Assembly (NCBI RefSeq): GCF_011290365.1
Contig: NZ_CP049786.1
Location: 2,914,001 to 2,978,000 of the forward strand
Direction: 5' to 3'
Length of the DNA: 64,000 nucleotides
Source of the DNA: Leclercia sp. 29361
Lineage (GTDB): Bacteria > Pseudomonadota > Gammaproteobacteria > Enterobacterales > Enterobacteriaceae
Positions 55,437-64,000 of this stretch are shown piece by piece; position 1 is the first letter of the stretch, and every line of letters starts with the position of its first letter. Position numbers and translations under genes: made by a program. The notes below the pieces were generated by a model that saw only the letters and a list, made by a program, of their open reading frames with translations, was not told the origin of the DNA and ran no database searches.

Positions 55437-55985
55437 TCACCACGACAGGGTCACGGTGAGTTGATCGGAATAATTTCCAGCCGGGCTGAACCCGGTCAGA
55501 AGCGCCACACCAAAGAGCGGTAGCGCAATGTTGTTGCTGTTGGTGTATGTCACTGACACCGCCTGGTTGACCCCGATCTCACTGTTGGCCGCCAGGGAAC
55601 TGCTGCTGTACAGACGGTACGCCACCCGATCGGTTGCCCCGGAGCGCTGCATATTGCGCACCGAGGTGTAATACTGGCCCCCGTCGATACTCATGCTCAG
55701 CGCCACGCCAGGCGTACAGGCGATGGACAGCGAACCGTTCGGCACAAAGCTGGTATTCACCGATCCCCGCGCCACCCCGCTGTGGGTGCCAAAGTTCAGG
55801 GTGCCCAGCAGGCCACCGCTGCCTGCGGCGACGGAACAGCCGGGGGTGATGGTGGCGCTCACCTGAAAGGATTGCGTCGTCACCGCCTCGCTGGTTCCCG
55901 CCGCAAGCAGCAGCATGCTCAGGCTAAAAAGAGCGCGCAGTTGTCCCTCTCCCCGGTGATGGAGCTTTTGGTTATTCACGCGCAT
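55437..55985 (-). CDS. Csu-type pilus subunit (SCPU domain), second
   Basis: A 182-residue secreted SCPU-domain protein. After a longish N-region, the signal peptide reads LRALFSLSMLLLAAGTSEA. The mature part begins with a donor-strand-like VTTQSFQVSATITPGCSV, contains TLNFGTHSG, SLSIACTPGVALSMSIDGGQYY and a C-terminal GNYSDQLTVTLSW. These are hallmarks of archaic pilin subunits. It probably forms an adaptor or minor part of the shaft; position second in the operon supports this. Confidence 0.82.
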   Translation of the reverse strand: MRVNNQKLHHRGEGQLRALFSLSMLLLAAGTSEAVTTQSFQVSATITPGCSVAAGSGGLLGTLNFGTHSGVARGSVNTSFVPNGSLSIACTPGVALSMSIDGGQYYTSVRNMQRSGATDRVAYRLYSSSSLAANSEIGVNQAVSVTYTNSNNIALPLFGVALLTGFSPAGNYSDQLTVTLSW

Positions 55986-56000
55986 TAAAACGTGCTGGCG

Positions 56001-56570
56001 CTAATAGGTGACGCTGACGTTGATGGTGTCGGTGTAGGTGCCTGGCACCACGGTGACGCTGTTGCCCCCGCCGGTGATGCGGCCGTACAGGGTGTAGCTG
56101 TCAACGCCCCCGGCGGTGGAGGTCACTGGCAACGGGGCGTTGTTGGCGATGATGTTGTTAAATCCGCCGTCGCTGAAGAGGCTGTAGGCCACGCCCTGAC
56201 TGGTATTGGATGTATTCACCAGATAGCGCGCGGGAGTACCCGGCGTGCCGACTACGGTGCCGGGAGCCGTCGAGTTGGTATTCCCGGTGATCGCTACCGT
56301 ATAGCTGGCGGTGGTGCATTGAATGGTGAAGGTGTTGCCGCCGCTGGCCCCGGTCAACTGGGTGGTCAGCGTGGAGAAGGTCGCCGGATGGGTACCGAAA
56401 TCAAGGGTACCGAAGTTAATGCCGTCCTGTGTTGGCGAGCCGTTAATCAGGCAACCGTTGGTTAACGTCAGGGTTGCGCCGATGGTGCCGCTGCTGGTAA
56501 CGGCTTGGCTATTGCCGGCTGCCATCGCCAGAACGCCGCCGGAAAACAGCATCAGGAGCTTTTTATTCAT
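56001..56570 (-). CDS. Csu-type major pilin subunit (SCPU domain), first
   Basis: A 189-residue secreted protein, first in the operon, so likely the major pilin. The signal peptide is MNKKLLMLFSGGVLAMAAGN. The mature part shows SSGTIGATLTLTNGCLINGS, INFGTLDFGTHPATF, FTIQCTTASYTVAITG and the terminal GTYTDTINVSVTY. Low charge and high Thr/Gly/Ser content are typical of archaic pilins. ATG 56570 follows GGAGGGTGGAAA; the track start at 56594 adds eight residues before the signal peptide. Confidence 0.83.
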   Translation of the reverse strand: MNKKLLMLFSGGVLAMAAGNSQAVTSSGTIGATLTLTNGCLINGSPTQDGINFGTLDFGTHPATFSTLTTQLTGASGGNTFTIQCTTASYTVAITGNTNSTAPGTVVGTPGTPARYLVNTSNTSQGVAYSLFSDGGFNNIIANNAPLPVTSTAGGVDSYTLYGRITGGGNSVTVVPGTYTDTINVSVTY

Positions 56571-56599
56571 TTTCCACCCTCCAGAAAATGTCACGTGCA

Positions 56600-56619
56600 G
56601 TTATCAATTTTTTGATAAC
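56600..56619. repeat. Perfect inverted repeat upstream of the pilus operon
   Basis: GTTATCAA (56600-56607) and TTGATAAC (56612-56619) are separated by TTTT, 30 bp before the first pilin start. It could be a regulator operator or a hairpin in the mRNA leader. Confidence 0.65.
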
Positions 56620-56816
56620 GCTCAGTCTGTTAGCACCCATCAGGCCACTGCCAGGGTGGTTATTGTGAAATTTATTTTATGGATACAATCTCAACAACTT
56701 TTTGCAACAATACTCATACAATTACCGTATTGACACTTTTTTACTTATTAAAACATGTAGATACGCAATGTAACCCGCCGCGTTTTAAACAAACCGGGAG
56801 GATATATTGATTGTAA

Positions 56817-56832
56817 TGTGATCTACATCACA
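56817..56832. promoter_or_regulatory. CRP-like site, TGTGA-N6-TCACA
   Basis: TGTGATCTACATCACA matches both half-sites of the CRP consensus exactly and is symmetrical. It is about 164 bp upstream of the symporter start and about 247 bp upstream of the first pilin start, so either or both could be under catabolite control. Confidence 0.75.
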
Positions 56833-56995
56833 ATATATCGTCACGCAGCCATTAACAAAACTGATAAATATTAAAAAAATATTGAAAAGCGCGCTTTTTT
56901 ACTTCAACGTAGGTTATGAATCATTCATGTGCTGAATAATTAAAATTAGATACATCAGCTGTTTAATTTCACCTTTTCGTTAATGAGGTATTTTG

Positions 56996-58255
56996 GTGGC
57001 AAGTGCAAACCGACTCACGATCTTCATCGTGGTCTTTATGCTGGCGGGCATCCTGTCCGGGGCAGTCATTCATGAGTACGCGTCCCCTGACGCAATCGCA
57101 GCCTGGTCAGATAACATCACGTTATTAACCGATATCTTTTTACGCCTGATTAAAATGGTCATTGCGCCGCTGGTGTTCAGCACCCTGACGGTGGGGATCA
57201 TGCGTCTGGGTGAGACCGCCACCATTGGCCGCGTGGGCGGTAAAGCGATGGTGTGGTTTATCAGCTCGTCGGTGCTCTCCATCCTGGTCGGGCTGTTTAT
57301 CGTCACCCTGCTCCACCCGGGCAGCGGCCTGAATCTGGCCGTTCCGGCCGGTACGGTCGAGACCGGGCTGGCGACGGGGGGGATGTCGCTGAAAGGTTTC
57401 CTTTCCCACACCATCCCCACCAGCATCGTCGGGGCGATGGCCAATAACGAGATCCTGCAGATTGTGGTGTTCTCGATGTTCTTCGGCATTGGCGGCGCAT
57501 CGCTGGGGGAGAAGTTTAACGCCCCGCTGGTGGCCGCGCTGGACGTGGTCTCCCACATCATGCTGAAAGTGACCGGCTACGTGATGTACGTTGCGCCGCT
57601 GGCGATCTTCGCCGCCATCTCCTCGGTGATCGCCACCCAGGGGCTGGGGATTTTGCTCAACTACGCCTCGTTTATTGGCGGGTATTACCTGGCGATCGTC
57701 CTCACCTGTCTGGTGCTGGTGGCGGTGGGTTATATGGTGCTGAAAAACGAGATCTTCCGTCTGGTGAGCATGCTGAAAGATCCTGTCCTGGTGGCCTTTA
57801 CCACCAGCAGTTCGGAAGCGGCTTACCCGAAAACGCTGGAGCAGCTGACCCGCTTTGGCTGCTCGCGCAATATCGTCTCGTTTGTGCTGCCGATTGGGTA
57901 TTCGTTTAACCTTGTGGGGTCGATGGTCTACTGCTCGTTTGCCTCGATGTTTATCGCCCAGGCGTACAATATTCAGCTGACGTTTTCGGAAATCACGGTG
58001 CTGATGTTAACCCTGATGCTGGCCTCAAAAGGGATTGCCGGGGTACCGCGCTCGGCGCTGGTGGTGCTGGCGGCGACTATCCCGAGTTTCCATATTCCGG
58101 TGGCGGGGATTTTGCTGCTGATGGGGATCGATCACTTCCTGGATATGGGGCGGTCAGCGATTAACGTGTTAGGGAACGGCGTGGCGACGGCGATGCTGGC
58201 GCAGAATGAGGGGCTGCTGGAGGATGAGGTGGAGCTGGCTAGCCAGGAAGCTTAA
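56996..58255 (+). CDS. Dicarboxylate/amino acid:cation symporter (DAACS family)
   Basis: A 419-residue transporter with eight helices and two hairpins typical of the GltPh/DctA fold. Motifs include FLRLIKMVIAPLVFSTLTVGIMRLG (helix 3 region), VAFTTSSSEAAYPKTLEQL (hairpin 1 with the serine-rich loop), YSFNLVGSMVYC and the substrate-binding GIDHFLDMGRSAINVLGNGVA. The N-D-x-x-R-like part (DMGRSAINVLGN) suits a dicarboxylate substrate such as succinate or aspartate. I start it at GTG 56996 after GAGGT; TTG 56993 is less likely. It is transcribed divergently from the pilus operon. Confidence 0.86.
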   Translation: MASANRLTIFIVVFMLAGILSGAVIHEYASPDAIAAWSDNITLLTDIFLRLIKMVIAPLVFSTLTVGIMRLGETATIGRVGGKAMVWFISSSVLSILVGLFIVTLLHPGSGLNLAVPAGTVETGLATGGMSLKGFLSHTIPTSIVGAMANNEILQIVVFSMFFGIGGASLGEKFNAPLVAALDVVSHIMLKVTGYVMYVAPLAIFAAISSVIATQGLGILLNYASFIGGYYLAIVLTCLVLVAVGYMVLKNEIFRLVSMLKDPVLVAFTTSSSEAAYPKTLEQLTRFGCSRNIVSFVLPIGYSFNLVGSMVYCSFASMFIAQAYNIQLTFSEITVLMLTLMLASKGIAGVPRSALVVLAATIPSFHIPVAGILLLMGIDHFLDMGRSAINVLGNGVATAMLAQNEGLLEDEVELASQEA

Positions 58256-58280
58256 GTCTTATGTAAAAATTGTGGAAACG

Positions 58281-58827
58281 TTCCGTTCACTATAACTCTT
58301 TCGCCATATGTACTCCCCGCTGCGGTGAACGTGTTAAGGGGACTATCGCCGCCCCCTTAACAATCCCGGCTCCCGGCAAAGAAAATCGCCGCTTCGCGGT
58401 CCCTTCGGCTTATTCCCTTCGGCTATCGGGTCGGGCGTGATCCTACATCCCTGTAGGTCACGCCCTCTCGGCGCATCCATGCGCCTCGCCCCGGCCTGCG
58501 GTCAACGCCTCAGCGATTTTCAGCCGGACTATTACCCCCTCCAGCTTCTCCGTCGCCTGAATGTGGCACGGGTGTTGAGTCCCCGCTGAAATCGGCGAAC
58601 CGGAGACCGGATGGCAAGGGCTGGACGCCATGGATGGCGGCCAGAGGCGAATCGAGACAGGATGTCGAGTTGAGCCGACCGCAGACAGCAGGTCGTGAGG
58701 TGAGCGTAGTGCGAAGCACCGATTTCGTCGCGGGGCCGCGGGGATTGATAAGGGGGCCGCGGTGGCCCCCTTATCCCGTTCACGGGCTGTGCAAGTAACA
58801 TATTCCCCGTTCTTAAAGTGAACGGAA
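58281..58827. mobile_element. MITE-like intergenic element with 15-bp terminal inverted repeats
   Basis: The left end TTCCGTTCACTATAA (58281-58295) is inversely repeated at the right end TTAAAGTGAACGGAA (58813-58827), 14 of 15 matching. Inside each end lies a GC-rich hairpin: GTTAAGGGG ... CCCCTTAAC at about 58330-58358 and GATAAGGGGGCC ... GGCCCCCTTATC at about 58745-58774. The interior is GC-rich and ORFs in it look spurious. I recall similar elements between genes in Enterobacter and Klebsiella. No transposase is present, and no target-site duplication is obvious, so mobility is inferred. Confidence 0.6.
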
Positions 58828-58854
58828 AAGCCCACGAATGTTACATTTACGAAA

Positions 58855-59358
58855 TTAAGCTACGTGACTCGCTGCCACATCCAGCAACGCCATCTCGTCG
58901 CTGTTCAGCAGCTTCTCGATGTTCACCAGAATCAGCATACGATCGCCCAGCGCACCCAGACCGGTCAGGTATTCGGTGGACAGCGTCACAGCAAATTCCG
59001 GGGCCGGGCGGATCTGCTCGGCGGTCAGGGAGAGCACGTCAGAGACCCCGTCAACAACGATCCCGACCACGCGCTGGCCCAGATTGAGGACGATCACCAC
59101 GGTATTGTCATCATACTCCACGTCGCCCTGGCTGAACTTCACGCGCAGGTCGACGATAGGCACGATAACGCCACGCAGGTTGGTCACGCCTTTGATGAAA
59201 TCAGGCGTGTTGGCGATGCGGGTCACCTGATCATAGCCACGGATTTCCTGCACTTTCAGAATGTCGATACCGTACTCTTCGTCACCTAAAGTGAAAACCA
59301 GGAATTCCTGCCCTGATGGCTCGCCGGCCAGCTTGGTTACATTACTCATACCGGTCAT
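58855..59358 (-). CDS. cheW: Chemotaxis coupling protein CheW
   Basis: A 167-residue SH3-like protein that links receptors to Che[47 protein letters not shown] is the family core. Length equals E. coli CheW. It is the last gene of motA-motB-cheA-cheW. In E. coli tar follows directly; here a 7.5-kb insertion separates them. Confidence 0.98.
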   Translation of the reverse strand: MTGMSNVTKLAGEPSGQEFLVFTLGDEEYGIDILKVQEIRGYDQVTRIANTPDFIKGVTNLRGVIVPIVDLRVKFSQGDVEYDDNTVVIVLNLGQRVVGIVVDGVSDVLSLTAEQIRPAPEFAVTLSTEYLTGLGALGDRMLILVNIEKLLNSDEMALLDVAASHVA

Positions 59359-59379
59359 TTTTTTACCTTCTTAACTGAA

Positions 59380-61410
59380 TCAGGCGGCTGTGTGCGCCAT
59401 ACGTTGTTCACGATTTAATCCCTGAAGCGCCGAAACATCAACGATCAGCGCCACGCTACCATCCCCGAGGATGGTGGCGGCTGAAATACCTGGTACCTTG
59501 CGGTAGTTGCTCTCAAGGTTCTTCACCACCACCTGATGCTGACCAATCAGCTGATCGACCAGCAGCGCATAGCGGCGACCCGCGCTCTGCAGGATCACTA
59601 CGATCCCCTGCGTGGCTTCGGTTTTGGCGCCGTCCACGTCGAACACTTTCCACAGCTCCACCAGCGGCAGGTACTCGCCACGCACTTCGAGTACGCGCTC
59701 ACCGCCGGCCAGCGGATGTAAATCTTCTTCACGCGGCTGGAGTGATTCCATCACCGCGTTCAGCGGCAGAATAAACACTTCGCCCGCCACTTTGACCGAC
59801 ATGCCATCGAGGATCGCCAGCGTCAGCGGGAGCAGGATACGGATGGTTGTACCGGACCCCTGCTTCGACTTGATCTCAACGTGGCCGCCCATCTCCTGGA
59901 TGTTACGTTTCACCACGTCCATGCCCACGCCACGGCCGGAGACGTCCGTCACCTGCTCGGCGGTAGAGAAGCCCGGAGCGAAGATCAGCATGCCCACTTC
60001 TTCGTCGGTCATGTTTTCGTTGACCGCCATCCCCTGCGACATCGCTTTGGCCAGGATGCGCTCACGGTTCAGGCCTGCGCCGTCATCGGTCACTTCGATA
60101 CAGATGTTCCCGCCCTGGTGTTCCGCAGAGAGGATCAGGTTCCCGACCGGGGATTTGCCTGCGGCAACGCGGTTTTCCGGCAGCTCGATCCCATGGTCGA
60201 GGCTGTTACGCACCAGGTGCGTTAACGGGTCGATAATGCGCTCAATCAGGCTCTTATCCAGCTCGGTGGAGCTGCCCATCAGCGTCAGTTCGATCTGCTT
60301 ATTCAGCTTGGTGGCCAAATCGCGCACCAGGCGCGGGAAGCGGCTGAAGACGTACTCCATCGGCATCATACGGATGGACATCACCGATTCCTGCAGGTCA
60401 CGGGCGTTGCGCTGCAGCTGGCCCATGCTGGTGATCAGATCCCCGTGGTTTACCGGGTCCAGCTCGTTAGAACGCTGGGCCAGCATCGACTGGGTGATCA
60501 CCAGTTCGCCGACCAGGTTGATCAGCTGATCCACCTTCTCTACCGCTACGCGGATACTGGTGGATTCGCTGGAGCGGGCGGCCGGTTTTTCGCGTTCGCC
60601 ACGGTTTGGTGCAGCGGCTTCGCCCGGAACGGCCTTCAGCGCGGGTGCCGCCGGTGCCACTGCCGGTACCGCAGGCGCGGCTTCGACCACCTCAGCGACG
60701 TCGGCAGCCTCGGCAACCGGTGCATCCGCAACCGCTTCAAAGTCGATCTGCTCAGGCTCAATCACAAAGCAGAGCACCGCGACCACGTCATCTTTGCCGA
60801 TGCCGCCATCGAGGGTCGCAGCCAGCGTGTCCTTGCCTTTTACCACGTTGCTCAGCGTCGCCAGATTGCTCAGCTCCTCTTCCAGCAGATTCACTTCGCT
60901 CTCTTTCAGACCGGAGAGCACCACGCGCACGCGGTCGTCAAGGGCTGGCGCGGCCGTCGGGGCGGCATCAACGACGCTCAGTTTTGCCGGGCTGACGGCC
61001 ACGGCTGCCGTCTCACCTTTGGCTTCCAGCGCTAACTGACGCAGGGCGTGGCAGATATATTCGAAGCTGGCAGCATCCGGCTCTTGCGAGCTTTTATAGG
61101 CATCGAGCTGTTCCTGCATAATATCTTTCGTTTCCAAAAACAGGTTAATAATGTCGGTATTGAGCTGCATCTCACCGCGTCGGGCCTCATCCAGCAGGTT
61201 CTCCATCAGATGGGTCGTCTCCTGCAGAATGGTAAAGCCAAACGTACCGGCGCCTCCTTTTATGGAGTGGGCTGCACGAAATATGGCGTTGAGCTGCTCT
61301 GAATCCGGTGCCTCGGGCACCAGGTCCAGCAAATGTTGCTCCATATCCGCCAACAGTTCGTCGGCTTCATCAAAAAACGTCTGGTAAAAATCGCTAATAT
61401 CCATGCTCAC
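59380..61410 (-). CDS. cheA: Chemotaxis histidine kinase CheA
   Basis: A 676-residue kinase, about 22 residues longer than E. coli CheA, mainly in the alanine/proline-rich linkers. The P1 domain has H48 in FRAAHSIKGGAGTFGF. P2 (about 160-230) binds CheY and CheB. P3 dimerises (VDQLINLVGELVITQSMLAQ). The P4 ATP-binding domain has HLVRNSLDHGIELPENRV, GRGVGMDVVKRNIQEMGGHV and GSGTTIRILLPLTLAI. P5 is the CheW-like C-terminus. Confidence 0.98.
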   Translation of the reverse strand: MSMDISDFYQTFFDEADELLADMEQHLLDLVPEAPDSEQLNAIFRAAHSIKGGAGTFGFTILQETTHLMENLLDEARRGEMQLNTDIINLFLETKDIMQEQLDAYKSSQEPDAASFEYICHALRQLALEAKGETAAVAVSPAKLSVVDAAPTAAPALDDRVRVVLSGLKESEVNLLEEELSNLATLSNVVKGKDTLAATLDGGIGKDDVVAVLCFVIEPEQIDFEAVADAPVAEAADVAEVVEAAPAVPAVAPAAPALKAVPGEAAAPNRGEREKPAARSSESTSIRVAVEKVDQLINLVGELVITQSMLAQRSNELDPVNHGDLITSMGQLQRNARDLQESVMSIRMMPMEYVFSRFPRLVRDLATKLNKQIELTLMGSSTELDKSLIERIIDPLTHLVRNSLDHGIELPENRVAAGKSPVGNLILSAEHQGGNICIEVTDDGAGLNRERILAKAMSQGMAVNENMTDEEVGMLIFAPGFSTAEQVTDVSGRGVGMDVVKRNIQEMGGHVEIKSKQGSGTTIRILLPLTLAILDGMSVKVAGEVFILPLNAVMESLQPREEDLHPLAGGERVLEVRGEYLPLVELWKVFDVDGAKTEATQGIVVILQSAGRRYALLVDQLIGQHQVVVKNLESNYRKVPGISAATILGDGSVALIVDVSALQGLNREQRMAHTAA

Positions 61411-61414
61411 GCTA

Positions 61415-62344
61415 TCACCTCGGATTGGCTGGTGGCGATGTTGGAACGGCAGCCGACGGCACAGGGCCTGGCTGTTTTAAATCATCCAGTGACTCATTTT
61501 TACTTTCGGCGTTTTCATGCAGGATGGCCTGCTCCGCCTGCTGGTTGAGCACTAAGAGACTAATTCGACGGTTGATGGCATCTTCCGGTCCGCGGTCGGT
61601 CACACGCATGGTGGCGGCCATGCCGACAACCCGCAGCACCTTGCCATCGTCCAGTCCGCCGATCACCAGCTCACGACGGGATGCGTTGGCACGATCCGCA
61701 GAGAGCTCCCAGTTGCTGTACCCTTTTTCGCCACCGGCGTAAGGGAAGTCATCGGTGTGACCGGAGAGACTGATTCGGTTAGGGATCCCGTTCAACACCG
61801 GAGCAATCCCGCGCAGAATATCGCGCATATAGGGTTCCACGTCGGCGCTGCCGGTTTTAAACATCGGACGGTTCTGGCTGTCGATAATCTGAATGCGCAG
61901 CCCCTCCTGAACAAGATCGATCTTCAGGTGTGGACGCAGGGCACGCAGCTTCGGATCCGCTTCGATCAGCTGATCCAGATCGCCACGCAGTTTCTTCAGG
62001 CGCGCCTGTTCCATACGTCTTTTCAGCTCATCAATGTTGGGCTCGCGCTTCACTTCACCCTGCTTCTGCGTGTAGTCATCCCCACCGCCCGGGATCGGGC
62101 TGTCGCTGTTGGAGATACGCGGACCACTCGACACCGCGGTCGCCAGCGGGGTGCGGAAGTACTCTGCTATCTGAATCAGCTCTTTCGGGCTGGAGATAGA
62201 GATCAGCCACATCACCAGGAAGAACGCCATCATCGCGGTCATAAAGTCCGCATAGGCGATTTTCCAGGAGCCACCATGATGGCCCCCGTGGCCTTTGTGC
62301 TTGCGCTTTTTGACTATGACGATGGGATGGGACTGATTTTTCAT
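61415..62344 (-). CDS. motB: Flagellar stator protein MotB
   Basis: A 309-residue stator subunit. The proton-binding aspartate is D33 in [21 protein letters not shown], equivalent to D32 of E. coli; one extra residue sits in the basic N-terminus. The peptidoglycan-binding OmpA-like domain (about 150-270) includes [20 protein letters not shown] and [15 protein letters not shown]. It overlaps motA by four bases and is five bases from cheA. Confidence 0.98.
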   Translation of the reverse strand: MKNQSHPIVIVKKRKHKGHGGHHGGSWKIAYADFMTAMMAFFLVMWLISISSPKELIQIAEYFRTPLATAVSSGPRISNSDSPIPGGGDDYTQKQGEVKREPNIDELKRRMEQARLKKLRGDLDQLIEADPKLRALRPHLKIDLVQEGLRIQIIDSQNRPMFKTGSADVEPYMRDILRGIAPVLNGIPNRISLSGHTDDFPYAGGEKGYSNWELSADRANASRRELVIGGLDDGKVLRVVGMAATMRVTDRGPEDAINRRISLLVLNQQAEQAILHENAESKNESLDDLKQPGPVPSAAVPTSPPANPR

Positions 62345-63228
62345 GCGTCCTCAGTGCTCGTCTGCTGGTTTGGGTTCTTCACCGCGCGCACGTGCTCTTC
62401 GAGTTCGATAAACGACGGACGCTCGCTGGAGTACAGGGTTTTACGGCCAAACTCTACCGCAATCGGCGGAGCATAACCGTTCAGGTTGGAGAGCAGCGTG
62501 ATTTTGACGCACTGCATCATTTTGGTGGTTTCAGCACTCTTCTGGCGTAATACGGTGGCCAGCGGAGAGATAAAACCGTACGCCAGCAGGATCCCGAGGA
62601 AGGTCCCCACCATGGCGTGGGCAATCAGCGCCCCCAGCTCTGCCGCCGGACGATCCGCAGAGGCCAGAGCGTGAACCACCCCCATCACCGCCGCCACGAT
62701 ACCGAACGCCGGCAAGGAGTCGCCGACCATCGCCAGGCTGTTGGCCGGCACTTCCGCTTCGTTTTCGTGGGTTTCGATCTCTTCATCCATCAGCGCTTCG
62801 ATTTCGAAGGTGTTCATGTTGCCGCTGATGATCAGACGCAGATAGTCGACGATAAATTCGAGCATCATCGAGTCCGCCAGGATCCGCGGATAGCTGGCGA
62901 AGATCTCGCTCTCTTTCGGGTTCTCAATATCACGTTCCAGAGAGAACATCCCCTGTTGACGCGACTTGGCCATCAGGCGATAGAGCAGCGCCAGCAGGTC
63001 CATATACATACTTTTGGTGTATTTCGAACGACGGAACAGTAACGGCAACGCTTTTAACGTTCCCTTGATCGCCTTGCCGTTGTTGCCAACGATAAATGCA
63101 CCCACCCCTGCACCGCCGATTATAACCAGCTCGGCCGGTTGATAGAGTGCCCCAAGGTGCCCGCCGGTCATCATGTAACCGCCGAAAACTGTACCGAGAA
63201 CTACCAGGTAACCTAATACGATAAGCAC
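62341..63228 (-). CDS. motA: Flagellar stator protein MotA
   Basis: A 295-residue proton-channel subunit with four membrane helices. The rotor-interaction loop holds R90- and E98-type charges in [23 protein letters not shown]. The proline-rich membrane part is [26 protein letters not shown]. It starts with GTG 63228 after GGAAGGATGATGTC. I see no clear sigma-28 consensus directly upstream; transcription may come from a class 2 signal not recognised here. Confidence 0.98.
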   Translation of the reverse strand: MLIVLGYLVVLGTVFGGYMMTGGHLGALYQPAELVIIGGAGVGAFIVGNNGKAIKGTLKALPLLFRRSKYTKSMYMDLLALLYRLMAKSRQQGMFSLERDIENPKESEIFASYPRILADSMMLEFIVDYLRLIISGNMNTFEIEALMDEEIETHENEAEVPANSLAMVGDSLPAFGIVAAVMGVVHALASADRPAAELGALIAHAMVGTFLGILLAYGFISPLATVLRQKSAETTKMMQCVKITLLSNLNGYAPPIAVEFGRKTLYSSERPSFIELEEHVRAVKNPNQQTSTEDA

Positions 63229-63294
63229 GACATCATCCTTCCGCTAGTGACTTTAGCCAGAGGACACAGTTCGGGGGTTTACCTGTTCGCGGGG

Positions 63295-63327
63295 CAAAAA
63301 AAAGCAGCGGTAATTGCTTACCGCTGC
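63295..63327 (-). terminator. flhDC terminator
   Basis: A perfect 10-bp stem GCAGCGGTAA (63304-63313) with TTACCGCTGC (63318-63327), loop TTGC, followed on the minus strand by eight T. It separates flhDC from motA. Confidence 0.9.
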
Positions 63328-63351
63328 TGGAGTCTTGCCCGTACGTTCGGG

Positions 63352-63930
63352 TTAAACAGCCTGTTTGATCTGTTCATCCAGCAGTTGTGGATTACTATCG
63401 GCAACATCCCGGGAAAGTTTACGTCTTTTTACCGCGCGAGACGGTGGTTGGCACAAACTGCAGGCAAAGCTGCCGGCAGGCTGGTGAGCGTGGGTGATAA
63501 AGTTACCGCTGCAGCAGTTGCAGCGAGATAATTCAAGCAATCCGCTCTCAACAAAACGCACCAGCGTCCATGCACGAGTCAGTGCCAGCAGCGGACCCTC
63601 TTCAGGCTGCGGGCACTGCTCGAGATACAGTTTGTACGCTTTAATGACTGCATCAACGCCGGTGCATAAGCCGGTTTTGAGCAGATACTGCCAGGCATTA
63701 CAGAACATGGAAGCATGAATATTCTGCTCCCACGTCATAAACCAGTCGGTAGAAAACGGCAGCATGCCTTTTGGCGGCGGGCTACCGCGTAATTCTTTAT
63801 ACAGTTTGATAAGACGACCACGGCTCAGCTGTGTCTCGCTTTCAAGCATCTGCAAACGAGCACCAAGCGTAATCAGCTCCATCGCCAGTTGAATGTCACG
63901 CGCTTCCTGAACAATGCTCTTCTCACTCAT
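63352..63930 (-). CDS. flhC: Flagellar master regulator subunit FlhC
   Basis: A 192-residue protein that binds DNA in the FlhD4C2 activator of class 2 flagellar genes. It contains a zinc site with [24 protein letters not shown] (about 137-160, the four conserved cysteines) and the N-terminal [21 protein letters not shown]. Length equals E. coli FlhC. It starts two bases after the flhD stop. Confidence 0.98.
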   Translation of the reverse strand: MSEKSIVQEARDIQLAMELITLGARLQMLESETQLSRGRLIKLYKELRGSPPPKGMLPFSTDWFMTWEQNIHASMFCNAWQYLLKTGLCTGVDAVIKAYKLYLEQCPQPEEGPLLALTRAWTLVRFVESGLLELSRCNCCSGNFITHAHQPAGSFACSLCQPPSRAVKRRKLSRDVADSNPQLLDEQIKQAV

Positions 63931-63932
63931 AA

Positions 63933-64000
63933 TTACGCTCTTTTCTTACGGGCTGCGTCATCAGGCTGGCTGATTTCGTTAAGCAAACGAGTAGAAAGCA
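63933..64000 (-). CDS. flhD: Flagellar master regulator subunit FlhD (C-terminal part)
   Basis: Only the last 22 codons are in the window, reading [21 protein letters not shown], the conserved FlhD C-terminus. The rest lies to the right. The stop TAA is two bases from the flhC ATG, the normal operon spacing. Confidence 0.95.
   Translation of the reverse strand, partial: LSTRLLNEISQPDDAARKKRA

Larger units (their letters stand above)
56571..56995. promoter_or_regulatory. Divergent regulatory region of pilus operon and symporter
   Basis: This AT-rich 425-bp region holds no gene. It contains a perfect 8-bp inverted repeat near the pilus gene and a CRP-like site in the middle. Several TATAAT-like stretches occur, but no single promoter pair could be chosen. 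Confidence 0.6.

Noticed and set aside
58458-58835. Open frames inside the 547-bp element
   Set aside because: They have Arg/Pro/Ser-rich products in several frames, no ribosome-binding site, and follow the repeat structure of the element.
60445-61035. Plus-strand open frames over cheA
   Set aside because: They are antisense to the linker-rich part of cheA and low in complexity.

Overview
The window is a chromosomal segment of a motile enterobacterium, most like the Enterobacter/Lelliottia/Leclercia group. The argS, yecM, cutC, cmoB, cmoA, yecN, yecE block and the flhDC, motAB, cheAW, tar, tap, cheRBYZ, flhBAE block are in Escherichia-like order and closely match the E. coli proteins as I remember them. 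Three features point away from E. coli itself: torYZ is absent between cutC and cmoB, a rhamnogalacturonan-use operon sits beside flhE, and a Csu-type pilus cluster lies between cheW and tar. No tRNA, rRNA, CRISPR array or intact insertion sequence was seen.

Positions 1 to about 29,700 hold most of an HK97-like lambdoid prophage whose left end lies outside the window. Reading from the integrase inwards it has int, xis, a left operon of small early genes with an ORF6N antirepressor, CI-like and Cro-like repressors with shared operators, a helicase and primase pair, a Q-type antiterminator, a late promoter with terminator, and a lysis block. The lysis block contains a TerB-like protein, a 51-residue membrane peptide, two holin-like proteins, a GH19 endolysin and nested spanins. 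After it come two glycosyltransferase-like genes, an HNH endonuclease, the cos region, terminase, portal, protease, capsid, connectors and tail genes. Two plus-strand genes sit inside the leftward late operon: an IraP-like RpoS anti-adaptor and a GNAT acetyltransferase. The prophage lies inside yecE and has removed its first ~25-31 codons.

Positions 30,490-36,030 are core genes (yecN, cmoAB, cutC, yecM, argS). Positions 36,031-39,955 are an accessory islet: a DM9-repeat protein, a small protein with a cystatin-like QVVAG motif, and rhiN/rhiT-type genes under a KdgR-like operator.

Positions 40,029-64,000 are the flagellar and chemotaxis region, with three interruptions relative to E. coli. 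A HicA-like toxin and HTH antitoxin pair sits between cheZ and flhB. A five-gene archaic (Csu/sigma-type) chaperone-usher pilus operon and a divergent dicarboxylate-type symporter sit between cheW and tar. A 547-bp intergenic element with 15-bp terminal inverted repeats lies next to cheW. A near-consensus sigma-28 promoter directly before tar explains how tar-tap-cheRBYZ can stay in the flagellar regulon despite the insertion.
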